A stretch of 64,000 nt of DNA from Mesostigma viride (Eukaryota; Streptophyta; Mesostigmatophyceae; Mesostigmatales; Mesostigmataceae), in contig RPFO01000448.1 in the NCBI GenBank assembly GCA_009746045.1, positions 383,126-447,125 on the forward strand, in the 5' to 3' direction. The notes beneath the pieces were generated by a model. It was given only the letters and a program-made list of their open reading frames with translations, did not search any database and was not told where the DNA came from. Positions 20,492 through 59,873 of the stretch are shown here, one piece after another. The position numbers and the translations under genes are program-made. Every line of letters begins with the position of its first letter. Position 1 is the first letter of the stretch.

Positions 20492-22489
20492 TAATAAATT
20501 AGTTAATTAGGAACATAACTCCGTTGGGAGTATATGTAGCACATAGCCCTTGTTGAGAAGGGGCATATGGCCTATGATACATTCTAAGCTACTTCCGGCA
20601 AGGGTGGTGGGAATGTAAACGACACTTGCTCTAGGTGCAACAGAGCACCTGCACCCGCATGATCTTCACACTATGCCCAGCTAAGGGGGAGTATGTCATG
20701 TGGGGGAAGATCATCATGGCTATACAAGAGCTAGGGCATCAGTGGCATCTCAGCAGAGAGCGGCTCTCTGCATGGGCACAGCAGAACTAAATAAAGCTAG
20801 GCATCATCTGGGGTGTGGCACATCATAGGCGCACATGTACATGGCTAAATAATACTCGTGAATCAGCTGGTATAGAGCCTGTAGGAGGCTTACATGTACA
20901 TGGCCACGGTCTATCTATTCTACACTACTGCTGCTGTATTCCCCCGTAAGCTGGGGCGTCTGGAGTCGTTGGGGCCGGGGGGGTCGCATGCCAGGGCTTG
21001 TGGCCGACGTAGATGGCCGCCCCCTTCCAGTACACCGGCTGCCCCGCCTTGGTCTGCCGGAGCTGGAGGTAGGTCGGCCATAGCTCCCGCCGCCGTTGTT
21101 GCTGCGCCAGGGTCAAGTCGTCGTCGAGGGTGAAGAGAGTCTTCTCGAGCCGCTTGCGGCGTCTGAGAAAAGAAATCTTGTCCGCCGGGGTCTTAAAGGT
21201 GAGAAGGAGCGGGGGCGCCCCTGCCTTACCGCGCGCGCGTGGAAGGCGGTGGGCGACCAGCTCAATCTCACCAGTAAGGCCTATGCGACCAAGGATTTCT
21301 CTCTCAAACGCACGCGCAAGCTTCTCAGAATTCTCACCTTCCACCAGGGCGAAGTTCTTGACGATATGACGTTAAGGCTGCGCTTGGCGAGCTCCGGCGG
21401 CCTCCTCGCGGAGGTCAAGCGTCTGCCGCTGGAGCTGGGCTGAGACGGCGGAGGTGGTGGAGGTGGTGTGCTGCTTAAGCATATCCGCCCAGGTAGTGAT
21501 GGGAGGAGCATCGCCGGCCAGGCCACTGAGCAGGGGCCGGCTGGCTTGGATTGGCGGCAATGTCCTTCACCGCCTGGGCGGTGAGGCCGGCGGTGTTAAT
21601 TCTGCAGGACCTCGATAGCGATTGCATTATCCTTGAGGCGCTGGTCGATGTCGCGGAGCTGGGCGGTGATGGAGTCGGTGGAGGCGGAGGGGGGGGGGGT
21701 GGAGGCGAGGAGCTGGGTGGCGGTGGCGGTGGGGATGGTGGGAAGCTCAGCAGCCAGCGTGCCTCCCATTGCCGCCACATCTGTGGCAAGGGGGGTCACG
21801 TGCTGCTCGAAAGCTTCCTTAAGGAGGGTGCGGATGGTGGCTTCGGTGGGGAAGGTGGGGGGGGGCAGTGGGGGAGTCCAGATCTCGGTTTCGGAGCGTC
21901 CAACAAGGGAGCAGAGGGCGAAGCGTTGGAGCTTGGGGCGACTCATGCGGTGAATGATTGGGAGAGCCTCGGCTGGGTCGACAAGCTTGCCATCACCAGG
22001 CCAGCGGCCGCGGTTGTGGGACGTGAGGTGCACGCACAGGGCGAGGTGTGTGACCCGTAAAACACGTCTTCCACGAAGAATCCTGGGCTGCGTTGCCACT
22101 AGCTCGGGAGCTGTGGATGTCAAAGGAGATCTCTTCCCAGGGCGGCTCAGCAGAGCGACTGCGCTTAGGTTCAGGCGATGCAGATGGCGAGGCAAGCCCG
22201 GGAGGCTGGGCGAGCACCAGTGCACGACTAGAGTCACCGTTGCCGTCTGGGCCGGTGGGCGAAGCTGCAGCCGAGGCTGCAGGCGTATTTTCATTGCCGA
22301 GCGCAGCCGCAAGGCTGCGTTGCGTCGAGAGGCGTTTGCTCATCGTATATTGCTTCATAGCTTCGGAAAATTATATCAGCATGTGCGTCGTAGAAAGACG
22401 CATCGATTGTGATATTCACGGCTAAATTCGGTGCTCAAGCGTGAAAGTTATGAGCTCCGCCGTCAGCCATGGCTACCTCGTGGCTCGTC
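20492..22489 (-). mobile_element. ORF1-only LINE-like element, copy B2
   Basis: A 12-bp direct repeat ACACATTTCCAT at 20480-20491 and 22490-22501 bounds this minus-strand copy. Its length (about 2.0 kb), 5' leader (GCTGATATAATTTTCC in reverse complement near 22370), ORF1-like pseudogene and 3' hairpin match copy B1. It splits a copy of the dispersed repeat whose halves lie at about 20430-20491 and 22502-22616. Confidence 0.8.
20925..22343 (-). pseudogene. frameshifted ORF1-like gene of copy B2
   Basis: The frame begins MSKRLSTQRSLAAALGNENT. It passes through at least two frame changes (near 22050 and 21600) and ends with FTLDDDLTLAQQQRRRELWP before a stop at about 20925. Compared with copy B3 it keeps the helical centre (SITAQLRDIDQRLKDNAIAI) and the TTWADMLKQHTTSTT-type linker in pieces. 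It is not translatable as one protein. Confidence 0.75.
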
Positions 22490-22501
22490 ACACATTTCCA
22501 T

Positions 22502-22616
22502 CTCCATTCATATTCATCATCCTGAGCGACTCGAAAACGCGGACAAGATAACGGCAGCTCGAGCTACCATGGTCCGGATTCTCCCGATTTCTGGCCTGCG
22601 CTGGTTGTCTCCTTGA
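22502..22616 (+). repeat. dispersed repeat R, right half (left half 20430-20491)
   Basis: Together with the bases before copy B2 this reconstructs a roughly 180-bp unit: AGCCAGCCAYAAT, CATTTCCAT, CATCATCCTGA(G/A)CGACTCG, CATGGTCCGGATTCTCCCGA and CTGGCCTGCGCTGGTTGTCT. The closest copy is 27120-27292; partial copies are at 17126-17182 and, inverted, near 25762-25790. Its class is unknown. Confidence 0.6.
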
Positions 22617-22628
22617 TAAGTCCGCAGT

Positions 22629-23518
22629 AGTAGCCTCCATATTACATACAAACCAGGAGGCTGCCCGGGTGTGAGCCCGTCACGTCTAGTGTAGCACATG
22701 TCCATGCCGAGTCTATCACGTACGAAAAGTCCACGGGTGGCGGCCCTGCCGGGCGTGACCTGGGGCACGCCAGGTGAGGACATAATGCCCAGGCTGGGCG
22801 GGCTTGGTGCCAGTTAGTCTATCTGATGTGTCTACCTGATCTGTGCGGGCCAGGTGCCCGGCTAGGCCCAGGCGCCTGTGCCTAATAATGTGGGAAACAT
22901 AGGGCAAATCAGCGTGCAAATCCTCATTACTAATGTGCAAACCAAAGGGGATGTTAAGGGCCTTGCGCAGCATCTTGGTGACGGTGCCGTCGAGTCGTTG
23001 CTCAAGCTCCTGCGTCAGTGTCCAGGTCTCAGCGCCGTAGGTCAGGATCGTCAGAATGACGACCTTGAAGAGGTCACGCTTGACGATCCAGGGTAGGGCG
23101 GGGTTGCTCCACCAGCGGCGGTGGTCATGGAGGTGCGCCCACGCCATGCCGATCCGTGTCGTCAGGTCGTCCTCGCAGTCGGGAAGCCAACTGCCGAGCA
23201 GCTTGAAGCGGCCTGAAGGACGGTAGTTGACCTCGGCGTCGTCTAAGAGGCGGAGTGTGGGTGGGGGCCCTGCCATGCCGAGGGCTAGGGCCTCCGGTTT
23301 GGGGCTGATTTCTAGACCAACCGCCCGAGCCTCGAGCGCCAGGCAGTCCAGCCAAAGTTGGGCAGACTCTGGCTTCTTGATGAGCGTGATGTCCTCGGCA
23401 TAAATGAGGTCAGCTAGTAAATTCTGCTTGTTAATCGGCCCCCCTTCTCCAAGCTCGTTCGTGATCGCTAGGCCAGGGGCACGGCCTGCAATGCTAGCAA
23501 AGCGAGCACGTGCCTGGC
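22629..23518 (-). pseudogene. LINE ORF2 fragment (RT end to C-terminus)
   Basis: On the minus strand this aligns with ORF2 of the full-length LINE from the palm/thumb of the RT to about residue 1165. The frame is open over most of its length, but the catalytic YADD reads YAED. The fragment breaks at 23518 against a second LINE fragment in the same orientation, and its 3' end abuts repeat R. It is 5'-truncated and dead. Confidence 0.85.
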
Positions 23519-23850
23519 TGTCTCCATATTACAGACAAACCAGGAGGCTGCCCGGGTGTGAGCCCGTCTCGTCTAGGGTAGCACATGTCCATGCCGAGTC
23601 TATCACGGAAAGTCCACAGGTGGCGACCCTGCCGCGCGCGGCCTGCGGCACGCCAGGTGAGGACAAACGTCCAGGCTGGGCGGGCTTGGTGCCAACTAGT
23701 CTATCTGATGTGTCTACCTAATCTGTGCGGGCCAGGTGCCCGGCTAGGCCCAGGCGCCTGTGCCTAAGAACGTGGGAAACATAGGGCAAATCAGCGTAGA
23801 AATCCTCATTACTAATGTGCAAACCAAAGGGGATATTAAGGGCCCTTGAC
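23519..23850 (-). pseudogene. second LINE ORF2 C-terminal fragment
   Basis: This repeats the ORF2 region from about residue 1060 to 1165 (SHVLRHRRLGLAGHLAR-type text) on the minus strand, directly joined to the previous fragment and overlapping it in LINE coordinates. The two are therefore separate copies, not one split copy. Indels break the frame. Confidence 0.75.
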
Positions 23851-23869
23851 ATATACGCTCCCTAATATC

Positions 23870-25746
23870 TTTCTACGACGCACATGCTGATATAATTTTC
23901 CGACGCTATTACGCAATATACGATGAGCAAACGTCTCTCGACGCAACGCAGCCTGGCGGCTGCGCTCGGCAATGCAAATACGCCTGCAGCTTCGGCTGCA
24001 GCTTCGCCCACCGGCCCAGATGGCAACGGTGACACTAGTCGTGCACTGGTGCTCGCCCAGCCTCCCGGGCTTGCCTCGCCATCTGCATCGCCTGATCCTA
24101 AGCGCAGTCGCTCTGCTGAGCCGCCCTGGGAAGAGACCTCCTTCGACGTCAACAGCTCCGGCTTCTGGCAACGCAGCCCCAGTCGGTTCATGGAAGACGT
24201 GTTTCACGGCAATCACGCCTCGCTTCTAGCCCCGTGTGCGTGTACCTCACGTCCCACAACCGCGGCCGCGGGCCTGGTAATGGCCAGCTTGTCGACCCCG
24301 CCGAGACTCTCCCCGTCCTTCCCCGCATGAGTCGCCCCAAGCTCCAACGCTTCGCCCTCTGCTCCCTTGTTGGACGCTCCGAAGCCGAGATCTGGGCTCC
24401 CAAACCGCCCCCCTCCACCTTCCCCACCGAAGCCACCATCCGCACCCTCCTCAAGGAAGCTTTCGAGCAGCACGTGACCCCTCTTGCCGCAGATGTGGCG
24501 GCAATTGGTGGCACGCTGGCTGCTGAGCTTCCCACCATCCCCACCGCCACCGCCACCCTCCTCGCCTCCACCCCCCCCCCCCTCCGCCTCCACCGACTCC
24601 ATCACCGCCCAGCTCCGCGACATCGACCAGCGCCTCAAGGATAATGCAATCGCTATCGAGGTCTTGCAGAACACGGCAGGCCTCACCGCCCAGGCAGTGA
24701 AGGACATTGCCGCCAAGCCAGCCTCGGCTGGCCCGGCCGGCGATGCTCCTCCCATCACGACCTGGGCGGACATGCTTAAGCAACATACCACCTCCACCAC
24801 CTCCGCCGTCGCAGCCCAGCTCCAGCGGCAGACGCTTGACCTCCGCGAGGAGGCCGAGCTCGCCAAGCGCAGCCTCAACGCCATACTCAAGAACTTGGAC
24901 ATGGAAGAAGGTGAGAATTCCGAGAAGCTTGCACGTGCGTTTGAGAGCAAAATCCTTGCACGCATGGGCCTTCTTGGTGAGATCAAGCTGACCGCCCACC
25001 GCCTCCCCCGCGCGCGGGGTAAGGCAGGGGCGCCTCCGCTTCTTCTCATCTTTGATAGCCCAGCGGACAAGATTTCGTTTCTCAGACGCCGCAAGCGGCT
25101 CGCGAATACTCCCTTCACCGTGGACGACGACTTGACCCTGGCACAGCAACAACGGCGACGGGAGCTATGGCCGACCTACACCCAGCTCCGGCAGACCAAG
25201 GCGGGCCAGCCGGTGTACTGGAAGGGGGCGGCCATCTACGTCGGCCACAAGCCCTGGCAAGCGACCCCCTCGACCACCGCGGCCCCAGCAACTCCAGCCC
25301 CAGCCTAGGGGAATACAGCAGTAGTGTAGAATAGTTAGACAGTGGCCTTGTACATGCCCGCCTACTACAGGCACTATACCAGCTTAGGCCTAGCCTTTTT
25401 AGTCATGTCCATGTGTGCCTATGATGAGCCACACTCCAGACGATGCCTAGTTTTATTCAGTAATGCTGTGCCCATGCAGAGAGCTGCTCTCTGCTGAGAT
25501 GCCACGCTCTAGTTTTTGTATAGCCATGATGATCTTCCCCCTCACAGGCATGCTCCCCCCCTTACCCGGGCATAGCGTGATAGACCATGAGGGTGCGGGT
25601 GCCCTGGTGCACCTAGAGCAGGGGTAGCTTACATTCCCACCCTTGCATGAAGTAGCCTAGAATGTATTAAAAGCCATATGCCCCTTCTCAGGGCTATGTG
25701 CTACATCTACTCCCAACGGAGTGATGTTGATAATTAATTAATTAAT
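23870..25746 (+). mobile_element. ORF1-only LINE-like element, copy B3 (5'-truncated)
   Basis: Homology to copies B1 and B2 starts in the leader at about 23868 and continues to the ACTCC-CAAC-GGAGT hairpin and an AATTAATTAATTA tail. A 7-bp TAATATC at 23863-23869 and 25747-25753 may be the target duplication. The leader and coding part are over 90% like B2 by eye. Confidence 0.75.
23923..25308 (+). pseudogene. frameshifted ORF1-like gene of copy B3
   Basis: Three frames must be joined: MSKRLSTQRSLAAALGNANT (from 23923), CVYLTSHNRGRG (about 24237) and, after a long C run at about 24571-24583, SASTDSITAQLRDIDQRLKD to 25308. The last frame is the longest and best preserved, with TTWADMLKQHTTSTTSAVAA, an RLPRARGKAG turn and FTVDDDLTLAQQQRRRELWP. 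Without ORF2 the element cannot have copied itself. Confidence 0.75.
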
Positions 25747-25756
25747 TAATATCACT

Positions 25757-26005
25757 GCATGAGACACCCAGCGCAGGCCAGAAATCTTGAGCAATGGATA
25801 CATTCCCTGATATGTCTAGCAATCTGAGACAACCAGTCTACAATTGCTCCATCAGTCCATCTACCATAATTCCCATGTATCGTTGTTTTCTGCTACGTGC
25901 TATTATAGTGAGATTAGCGTAGTACTCCTTCGCATGCCCCTGCCCATGACCCACAACAGTTACTTTGCTGCAGGCCAGCACCTGCTGCCGGCCTGGCCGG
26001 CAATA
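25757..26005. other. spacer with inverted fragment of repeat R and start of an ORF1 relic
   Basis: Positions about 25762-25790 match repeat R in inverted orientation. From about 25940 the sequence resembles the SAGPAGDAP linker region of the B-family ORF1 gene (CTGCCGGCCTGGCCGGCAA) up to the MITE insertion point. Confidence 0.45.
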
Positions 26006-26331
26006 CAGTCATCCCCGCGTTAAGTTACGATTCCCGCCAAATTCTCAACGTCCTTACTTCATGCGCGGGGACGTAGCTCAACGCGGGAACGTAACCTCAG
26101 CGGTAGAATAAGGTTAGCAGCCCACCCCCTCCTTGTCTGACGGGCTTCTATACGGCAATCAACAGCTCTCGTCAAGCCCAATCCAGCTGCAGCATCGAAG
26201 TCGCCCAAAGTCCATTTTTCCGGCCAGATATTTTGCAAAAGGTGGGAGGTGAGGTAAACGCTGTCAAACTCTGGGGCGTCGTAACGGGGCCGTAACCTTA
26301 AAAATGGTAACTTTTCATGCGGGGATGATTG
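26006..26331. mobile_element. 326-bp pogo-like MITE with TA duplication
   Basis: The ends are CAGTCATCCCCGCGTTAA and, in reverse complement, CAATCATCCCCGCATGAA, each followed by AGTTAC. TA at 26004-26005 and 26332-26333 flanks them. CAGT-type ends with a TA target are typical of pogo/Tigger members of Tc1/mariner. The element is too short to encode transposase. Confidence 0.75.
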
Positions 26332-26333
26332 TA

Positions 26334-26520
26334 TTCTCATCCCCCCTGAAACCTGGGCCACCATGCTAAAAACACACACCACCTCTACCACCACCGTCAT
26401 CCATGAGCACCCCCACCAACAAGCAGTGGAGCATTTGCTGACCGGCAGAAGTGCAGCAGCGGAGCACCCGTCTCATCCTCAGGAACTACGAAGTGAAACC
26501 CGGCAAGACGGTCCTCGTTC
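26334..26520 (+). pseudogene. old ORF1 relic interrupted by the MITE
   Basis: After the MITE the plus strand reads TWATMLKTHTTSTTT, the counterpart of TWADMLKQHTTSTT in the B-family ORF1. The bases before the MITE continue the same alignment (GPAG linker). Joined across the element this is one ORF1-like segment, much more diverged than copies B1-B3. The downstream part fades out by about 26520. Confidence 0.6.
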
Positions 26521-26529
26521 GCCACAGTG

Positions 26530-28200
26530 CTGAACGCCGCGGCTTTCTCATCTTGTCATGCCCTCATATTTCGATGTTTCCAACCGCTCGTTTATGATAG
26601 ACTGCCAAATCTAGCTCGAACATATTTCTTTGATACCACCATTAACGTAGCTCTGACAACAAGGCTCTGTGCAAGTATGATTATGTCGTGTCTTACCATG
26701 ATTATGTCTTTTCCTAAGCTAAGAACCGCCACCCTTGTAGAATCAGTGCGTCCGCTGTGTGTGAGCTGACCACGTGTCGTATTGCAACCACAGTAAATGC
26801 CTGACTCCCCTAGCTAGTGAGCAGTTTTGATTGCACCAGTGGACTGCCCCCTTGTCAACGAGAGGCGGATGGGTGTCTCTGCCTCCCTCTTCATTGTGTA
26901 GCAATCAAGGATAGAAAGCACTAAAATGCTTTGAATTATTGTGCTCCGCGAGGTTCCCAACGGGACTAAATGGAGAGTACTCGTTCCATTGAGGTGATTC
27001 CTCATTGCATGGCGGGAGAGCGATCGCAGAAGTGGTGTTAACAACTGGACACTCCTCACAGCCGCTAGGAACAAACGACCTGAACACGCGAGTTTGGCTT
27101 TCAGCTAACCTGTCTAGATCTCGCTCTGAACGTTAGCCAGCCACAATCTCTTACGTACACGGCGACACATATCCACCTCATTTCCATCATCCTGAACGAC
27201 TCGACAAACGCGGTTAACATAACAACAGACTCAAGCTACTATGGTCCGGATTCTCCCGATTTCTGGCCTGCGCTGGTTGTCTCATCGATACCTGGCCTTA
27301 CGTGATCATTTCATAATGCAGGACTTATTCCTGCGCGTAAATGACTTAAGGGGTCATTAAATAAACACAAGCATTCTAGAGCCGCAAAGGATGTCCGTAC
27401 TCCATACTGCTCTAGTATACCGGAGATTTATCAGTCTACACATCATTCGTAGTCGAACTCGAAAGCTGCCCATGCATTAATTCGTGTTACAGGCCTGCTT
27501 GATGCAATGCCAAACCGCATAATTGTATGGCTAGAGTGCCACTGCGGAATTGACGCACTGCCGACGTGATTAATAAGCTCGAGCCGCTGACGCCAGCCAC
27601 CATGATTGTCGTGGGTCGTGGACATCCTTGATCCACCACCACCACCATTTGCCGCGTCCGTCCCTTTGCAGCTCCAGGTTCCGCTGGCGGTGCCAGAACC
27701 TGCGGCCCTTGTACGGTGCAAGGGTTTGCAGCTTTCCACGTCATCTGTTAGCCGGAATCGGCAGGAGGGCGAAGGCAGCTGCAAGAGTGCGAAGTGCTGC
27801 GAGGGCCATGCCCTATGGAACACCTAGGGTGACGCGTGAAATTGCTACCGGGTCCAGGGCAACGATGGAGTCCACGAACGATTTCACGTTCCCGGAGGCA
27901 CGTGGCACGTAGTTACGCTCTCAGAATCTCGGCGATGGAGTGCCTGTCACGTGCGCACGATGAGGACGTGCCCCCAGCGATTGCGGGGTGCGCAAAACGC
28001 ACAATAACACGAATTTTGTTATTCAATGTCTGCCGTCATGTCGTCCCGTCAGACAGTGCTGTTCAAAACGACGCGCCGGCGTAAAGGCTACCGCCGGGCA
28101 TGCGTGACTTGCTAGTCTGCTGTCACATGGGATATCGATCCACTAGAGGTCATTGGAGTGATCATGGGGCGACTTGTAGAAGAACGCTCGCGGCCATGGT
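26530..28200. other. intergenic region upstream of the giant gene
   Basis: The only recognisable item is repeat R at 27120-27292. Open frames at 27443-27823 (minus) and 27606-27912 (plus) have no motif I recognise and overlap each other. Sequence from about 28100 to 28320 could be 5' flank or untranslated leader of the next gene. Confidence 0.5.
27120..27292 (+). repeat. dispersed repeat R, most complete copy
   Basis: Shares AGCCAGCCACAAT, CATCATCCTGAACGACTCG and CCGGATTCTCCCGATTTCTG with the copy split by element B2, and ends CTGCGCTGGTTGTCTC. No coding potential and no terminal repeats are visible. Confidence 0.6.
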
Positions 28201-28207
28201 CGACAAG

Positions 28208-28215
28208 TATAAAAA
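28208..28215 (+). promoter_or_regulatory. candidate TATA box for the giant gene
   Basis: TATAAAAA lies about 300 bp before the first ATG of the proposed first exon. Spacing and sequence are compatible with a core promoter; there is no independent support. Confidence 0.3.
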
Positions 28216-28510
28216 GTACGGTAGCTTTCATCATCTGAGTCAGCGAGCCCAGCTGCTTCGCCGCGCGGCGCACGCTGTAGCCGACATTGTGAATGGAAAG
28301 TGTAATCATTCATGAATGCATTAGCTAGCCTAGTCGCGGATTATCTGTCACCCGGCGACCGTGCAGTGCGTACCTAAGTGCCACAGTCGCGTGGACTGGC
28401 TGCACCCCCAGCTTCCGCAGGGCAGCGCCCGCACTAGGTGTTACGTTCTTTCTGCTTGCCAGTATTTTGACTTCTGCGACACCTTGACTGCTGGCGACTT
28501 TTGGTGACAA

Positions 28511-57275
<28,765 letters not shown>

Positions 57276-58215
57276 ACCTGAGATTTGGTCCAAGGCATGC
57301 AAGCAAGTCCTCCCTTGACGATGTGATTGAGATTTGAAGGCTTTTCTCACCCCATGCAGCCAATGATGGCAACTGGCATGCGTGGAGTCTATAAAATGAC
57401 TAGAGGCCATGACAATTTGAACATCAACGGATGGATATTCCCTCCCTGGGCTTAACGATGCCTGTACCCTGCACAACACCTCGCCCGATGCGCTGATGGT
57501 TTATTGTAAGGAGCAACGATGAGCTTTGTGTCTGTTATGGCAGGTCAGCTGTGCATATGGGGAACATGGCAGCTAGTAGAGGCCGGACCGCCGCTTTACC
57601 TACTCAGTAGTCCCTAGAATGGCTACTGGTATAGTGGACGAGGCTCTGCGCCCGGGGCATTGCCATGCCTGCACAACCTCCAAGAATTAACCATTGGTTG
57701 CATTTTCTTGCATGTTAGATGGCTTGAGACATAATTATCTTTCCATGGCGTGGAGATCCAGAGAAAAATATATGCTGATGTCGTTTGGGGGGGGGGGGAG
57801 GACTCAACGATGCGCGCAATAAGGCCCATCGCGCAAAAGCTTCTGACTGCATGACTACTTCATGGAGTAGCTGTGTATACATATGAAAAAAAGGATTTGG
57901 GGGGTGAGAATGAGAAGGGATGGCCTGAAAGGATCTGGTACACAAAGGGGTGGGCGAAAGATGTTTGTAATGGTAGTTTTGGATGTTTGTAGTGGATAGT
58001 TTCAATTGTTCAGGTAAGATGTAACGTCGTAACTCAGCAAGTCACTGATTGTGCTAACTACTAAGTGATTATGTTTCGAGTGTCCTGGGCTGTTGGGTCG
58101 AGACTCTCGACCCAACAGACACAGTAGGATGTACTGTAAAAAATCTTGCTGTTGAAACCTGACTAATTAAAGACAGCACTGCATGCACTAATAATAGTAT
58201 GCACACTTGTATCTG
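57276..58215. other. 3' flank of the giant gene
   Basis: A TGTAA motif at 57505-57509, about 230 bp after the stop, is a candidate algal polyadenylation signal. There is a poly-G run at 57787-57799 and a near-perfect inverted repeat at 58090-58118 (14-bp arms CTGTTGGGTCGAGA, one-base loop). No gene was supported. Confidence 0.5.
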
Positions 58216-58221
58216 TATACG

Positions 58222-58818
58222 TCCATGACCACCGCTGCTGGTGGGGCAACCCTGCCCTACCCCGGATCGTCAAGCGTGACCTCTTCAAGGTCGTCATTCT
58301 GACGATCCTGACCTACGGCGCCGAGACCTGGACACTGACGCAGGAGCTGGAGCAACGCCTCCTCGACGGCAACGTCACCAAGATGCTGCGCAATTAAGGC
58401 CCTTAACATCCCCTTTGATTTGCACATTAGTAATGAGGATTTGTACGCGGATTTGCCCTATGTTTCCCACATTCTTAGGCATAGGCGCCTGGGCCTAGCC
58501 GGGCACCTGGCCCGCACAGATCAGGTAGACACATCAGATAGACTAGCTAGCCGGCACCAAACCCGCCCAACCTGGGCGTTATGTCCTCACCTGTTGTGCC
58601 CCAGGCCACGCGCGGCAGGGCCGCCACCCGTGGACTTTTCGTGATAGACTCGGCATGGACATGTGCTACCCTAGACGTGACGGGCTCACACCCGGGCAGC
58701 CTCCTGGTTTGTCTGTAATATGGAGGCAGATGGTACGCAAGGATAGGTGGCATGTAGTGATGAAGGAGACCACCCCATAATAGTCTGTGGGGGCTCCGCG
58801 TGTGACCGCGTATGGCAT
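58222..58818 (+). pseudogene. LINE ORF2 C-terminal fragment
   Basis: Matches the full-length LINE ORF2 from about residue 1000 (HDHRRWWSNPALPRIVK-equivalent) to the last codons. It has small insertions (CTC in the LEQRL region, TTA in the KALN region, a few bases near 58785) that break the frame. The 3' UTR and tail are missing, so it is truncated at both ends. Confidence 0.85.
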
Positions 58819-59873
58819 TCACTATGGATGACAAAAGCAGCACCATTCACCAACTTTATAGGGGGCACGGGGGGAAGTCGGCATGAGTGTGTGCCAGCGG
58901 GGATGGATAATTGACGGATTTTCCGGTGAAATGGGTGTTAGTTTATTTCCATATAACAGATAATTGACGGATTTTCATCCCCTATTCCTATGTTTTCTCA
59001 CGTGTACGGCCTTATAAGCTTCGCCAATTCTGTCGAACCTAACGGTTCTTCCGCCAGATTATTCTGATCCGCCAGATTATGTACGTGAGTGCAAGACGTC
59101 AGCTACGTCGATTGTCGTACTCCAGAGCTGTTCCAATTTCACGTGTATGCGTTGTCGGCTTTCCTTATTTCTGACAAACCTGAACGGTCGAGGTGTAACG
59201 CTCGAGGTTTGCGGCGTGGTTATGTCACCAAGCCTGACCAGAAACCCAGAACCGCAGAGTGCTGTTTCGGCCGTACAGTATTCCGCAGCGCCAGGATCGC
59301 GCTGGCGGGTATCTCAGTGGCCAGGATCGCGCCCGGCATATAACCCTACCCGCCGCCCTATGCCTTCAGCAGGCGCATACGGCAGCGAAAAAGCCAGCGG
59401 AAGCAGGGCCGCCAGGGCGGAAGGAAAGCTTGGTGGACCAACTGGGGAGCCAAGTCGATGGTACAGTATATAGAGGGTGAAGTTTCCCATGGGTTCCCAT
59501 CATGCCTTTTTGTTGAAGGACGTGACACGCCATCCACGGTGGTCCGTCGAATCCATACTAAAATATTAATAATAATTAAACGAACGTTAGTGATCCAACT
59601 GATAAGCATTTTTGCAATGCCAACGTCACTACGTCAGTACAATCGCAGTGCGCTGGTGGAGTAACAAGTTATTGGCAGCTGGTCTCTTGCACACACAGCG
59701 CATTCCCTTAATTGCAGAGATAAAGAAGCTTTCCGGGAAGACGACGAAACAATCGCTGGAGATACGTGGCCGGAACTATTAGTAAGAATGTGAAGGTTCG
59801 CCCCTAAGGATCGATTTGCCGACGACGTCAGCAGGCGCACCAGCTCTAGTCTATAGGCCCGCTAACTTGCAAT
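58819..59873. other. intergenic region upstream of the second module gene
   Basis: A short direct repeat GATAATTGACGGATTTTC occurs at about 58906-58925 and 58960-58978. CCAGGATCGCGC is repeated near 59291 and 59321. TATATAG at about 59466 could be a promoter element, 400 bp before the next start codon. No coding exon was recognised. Confidence 0.45.
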
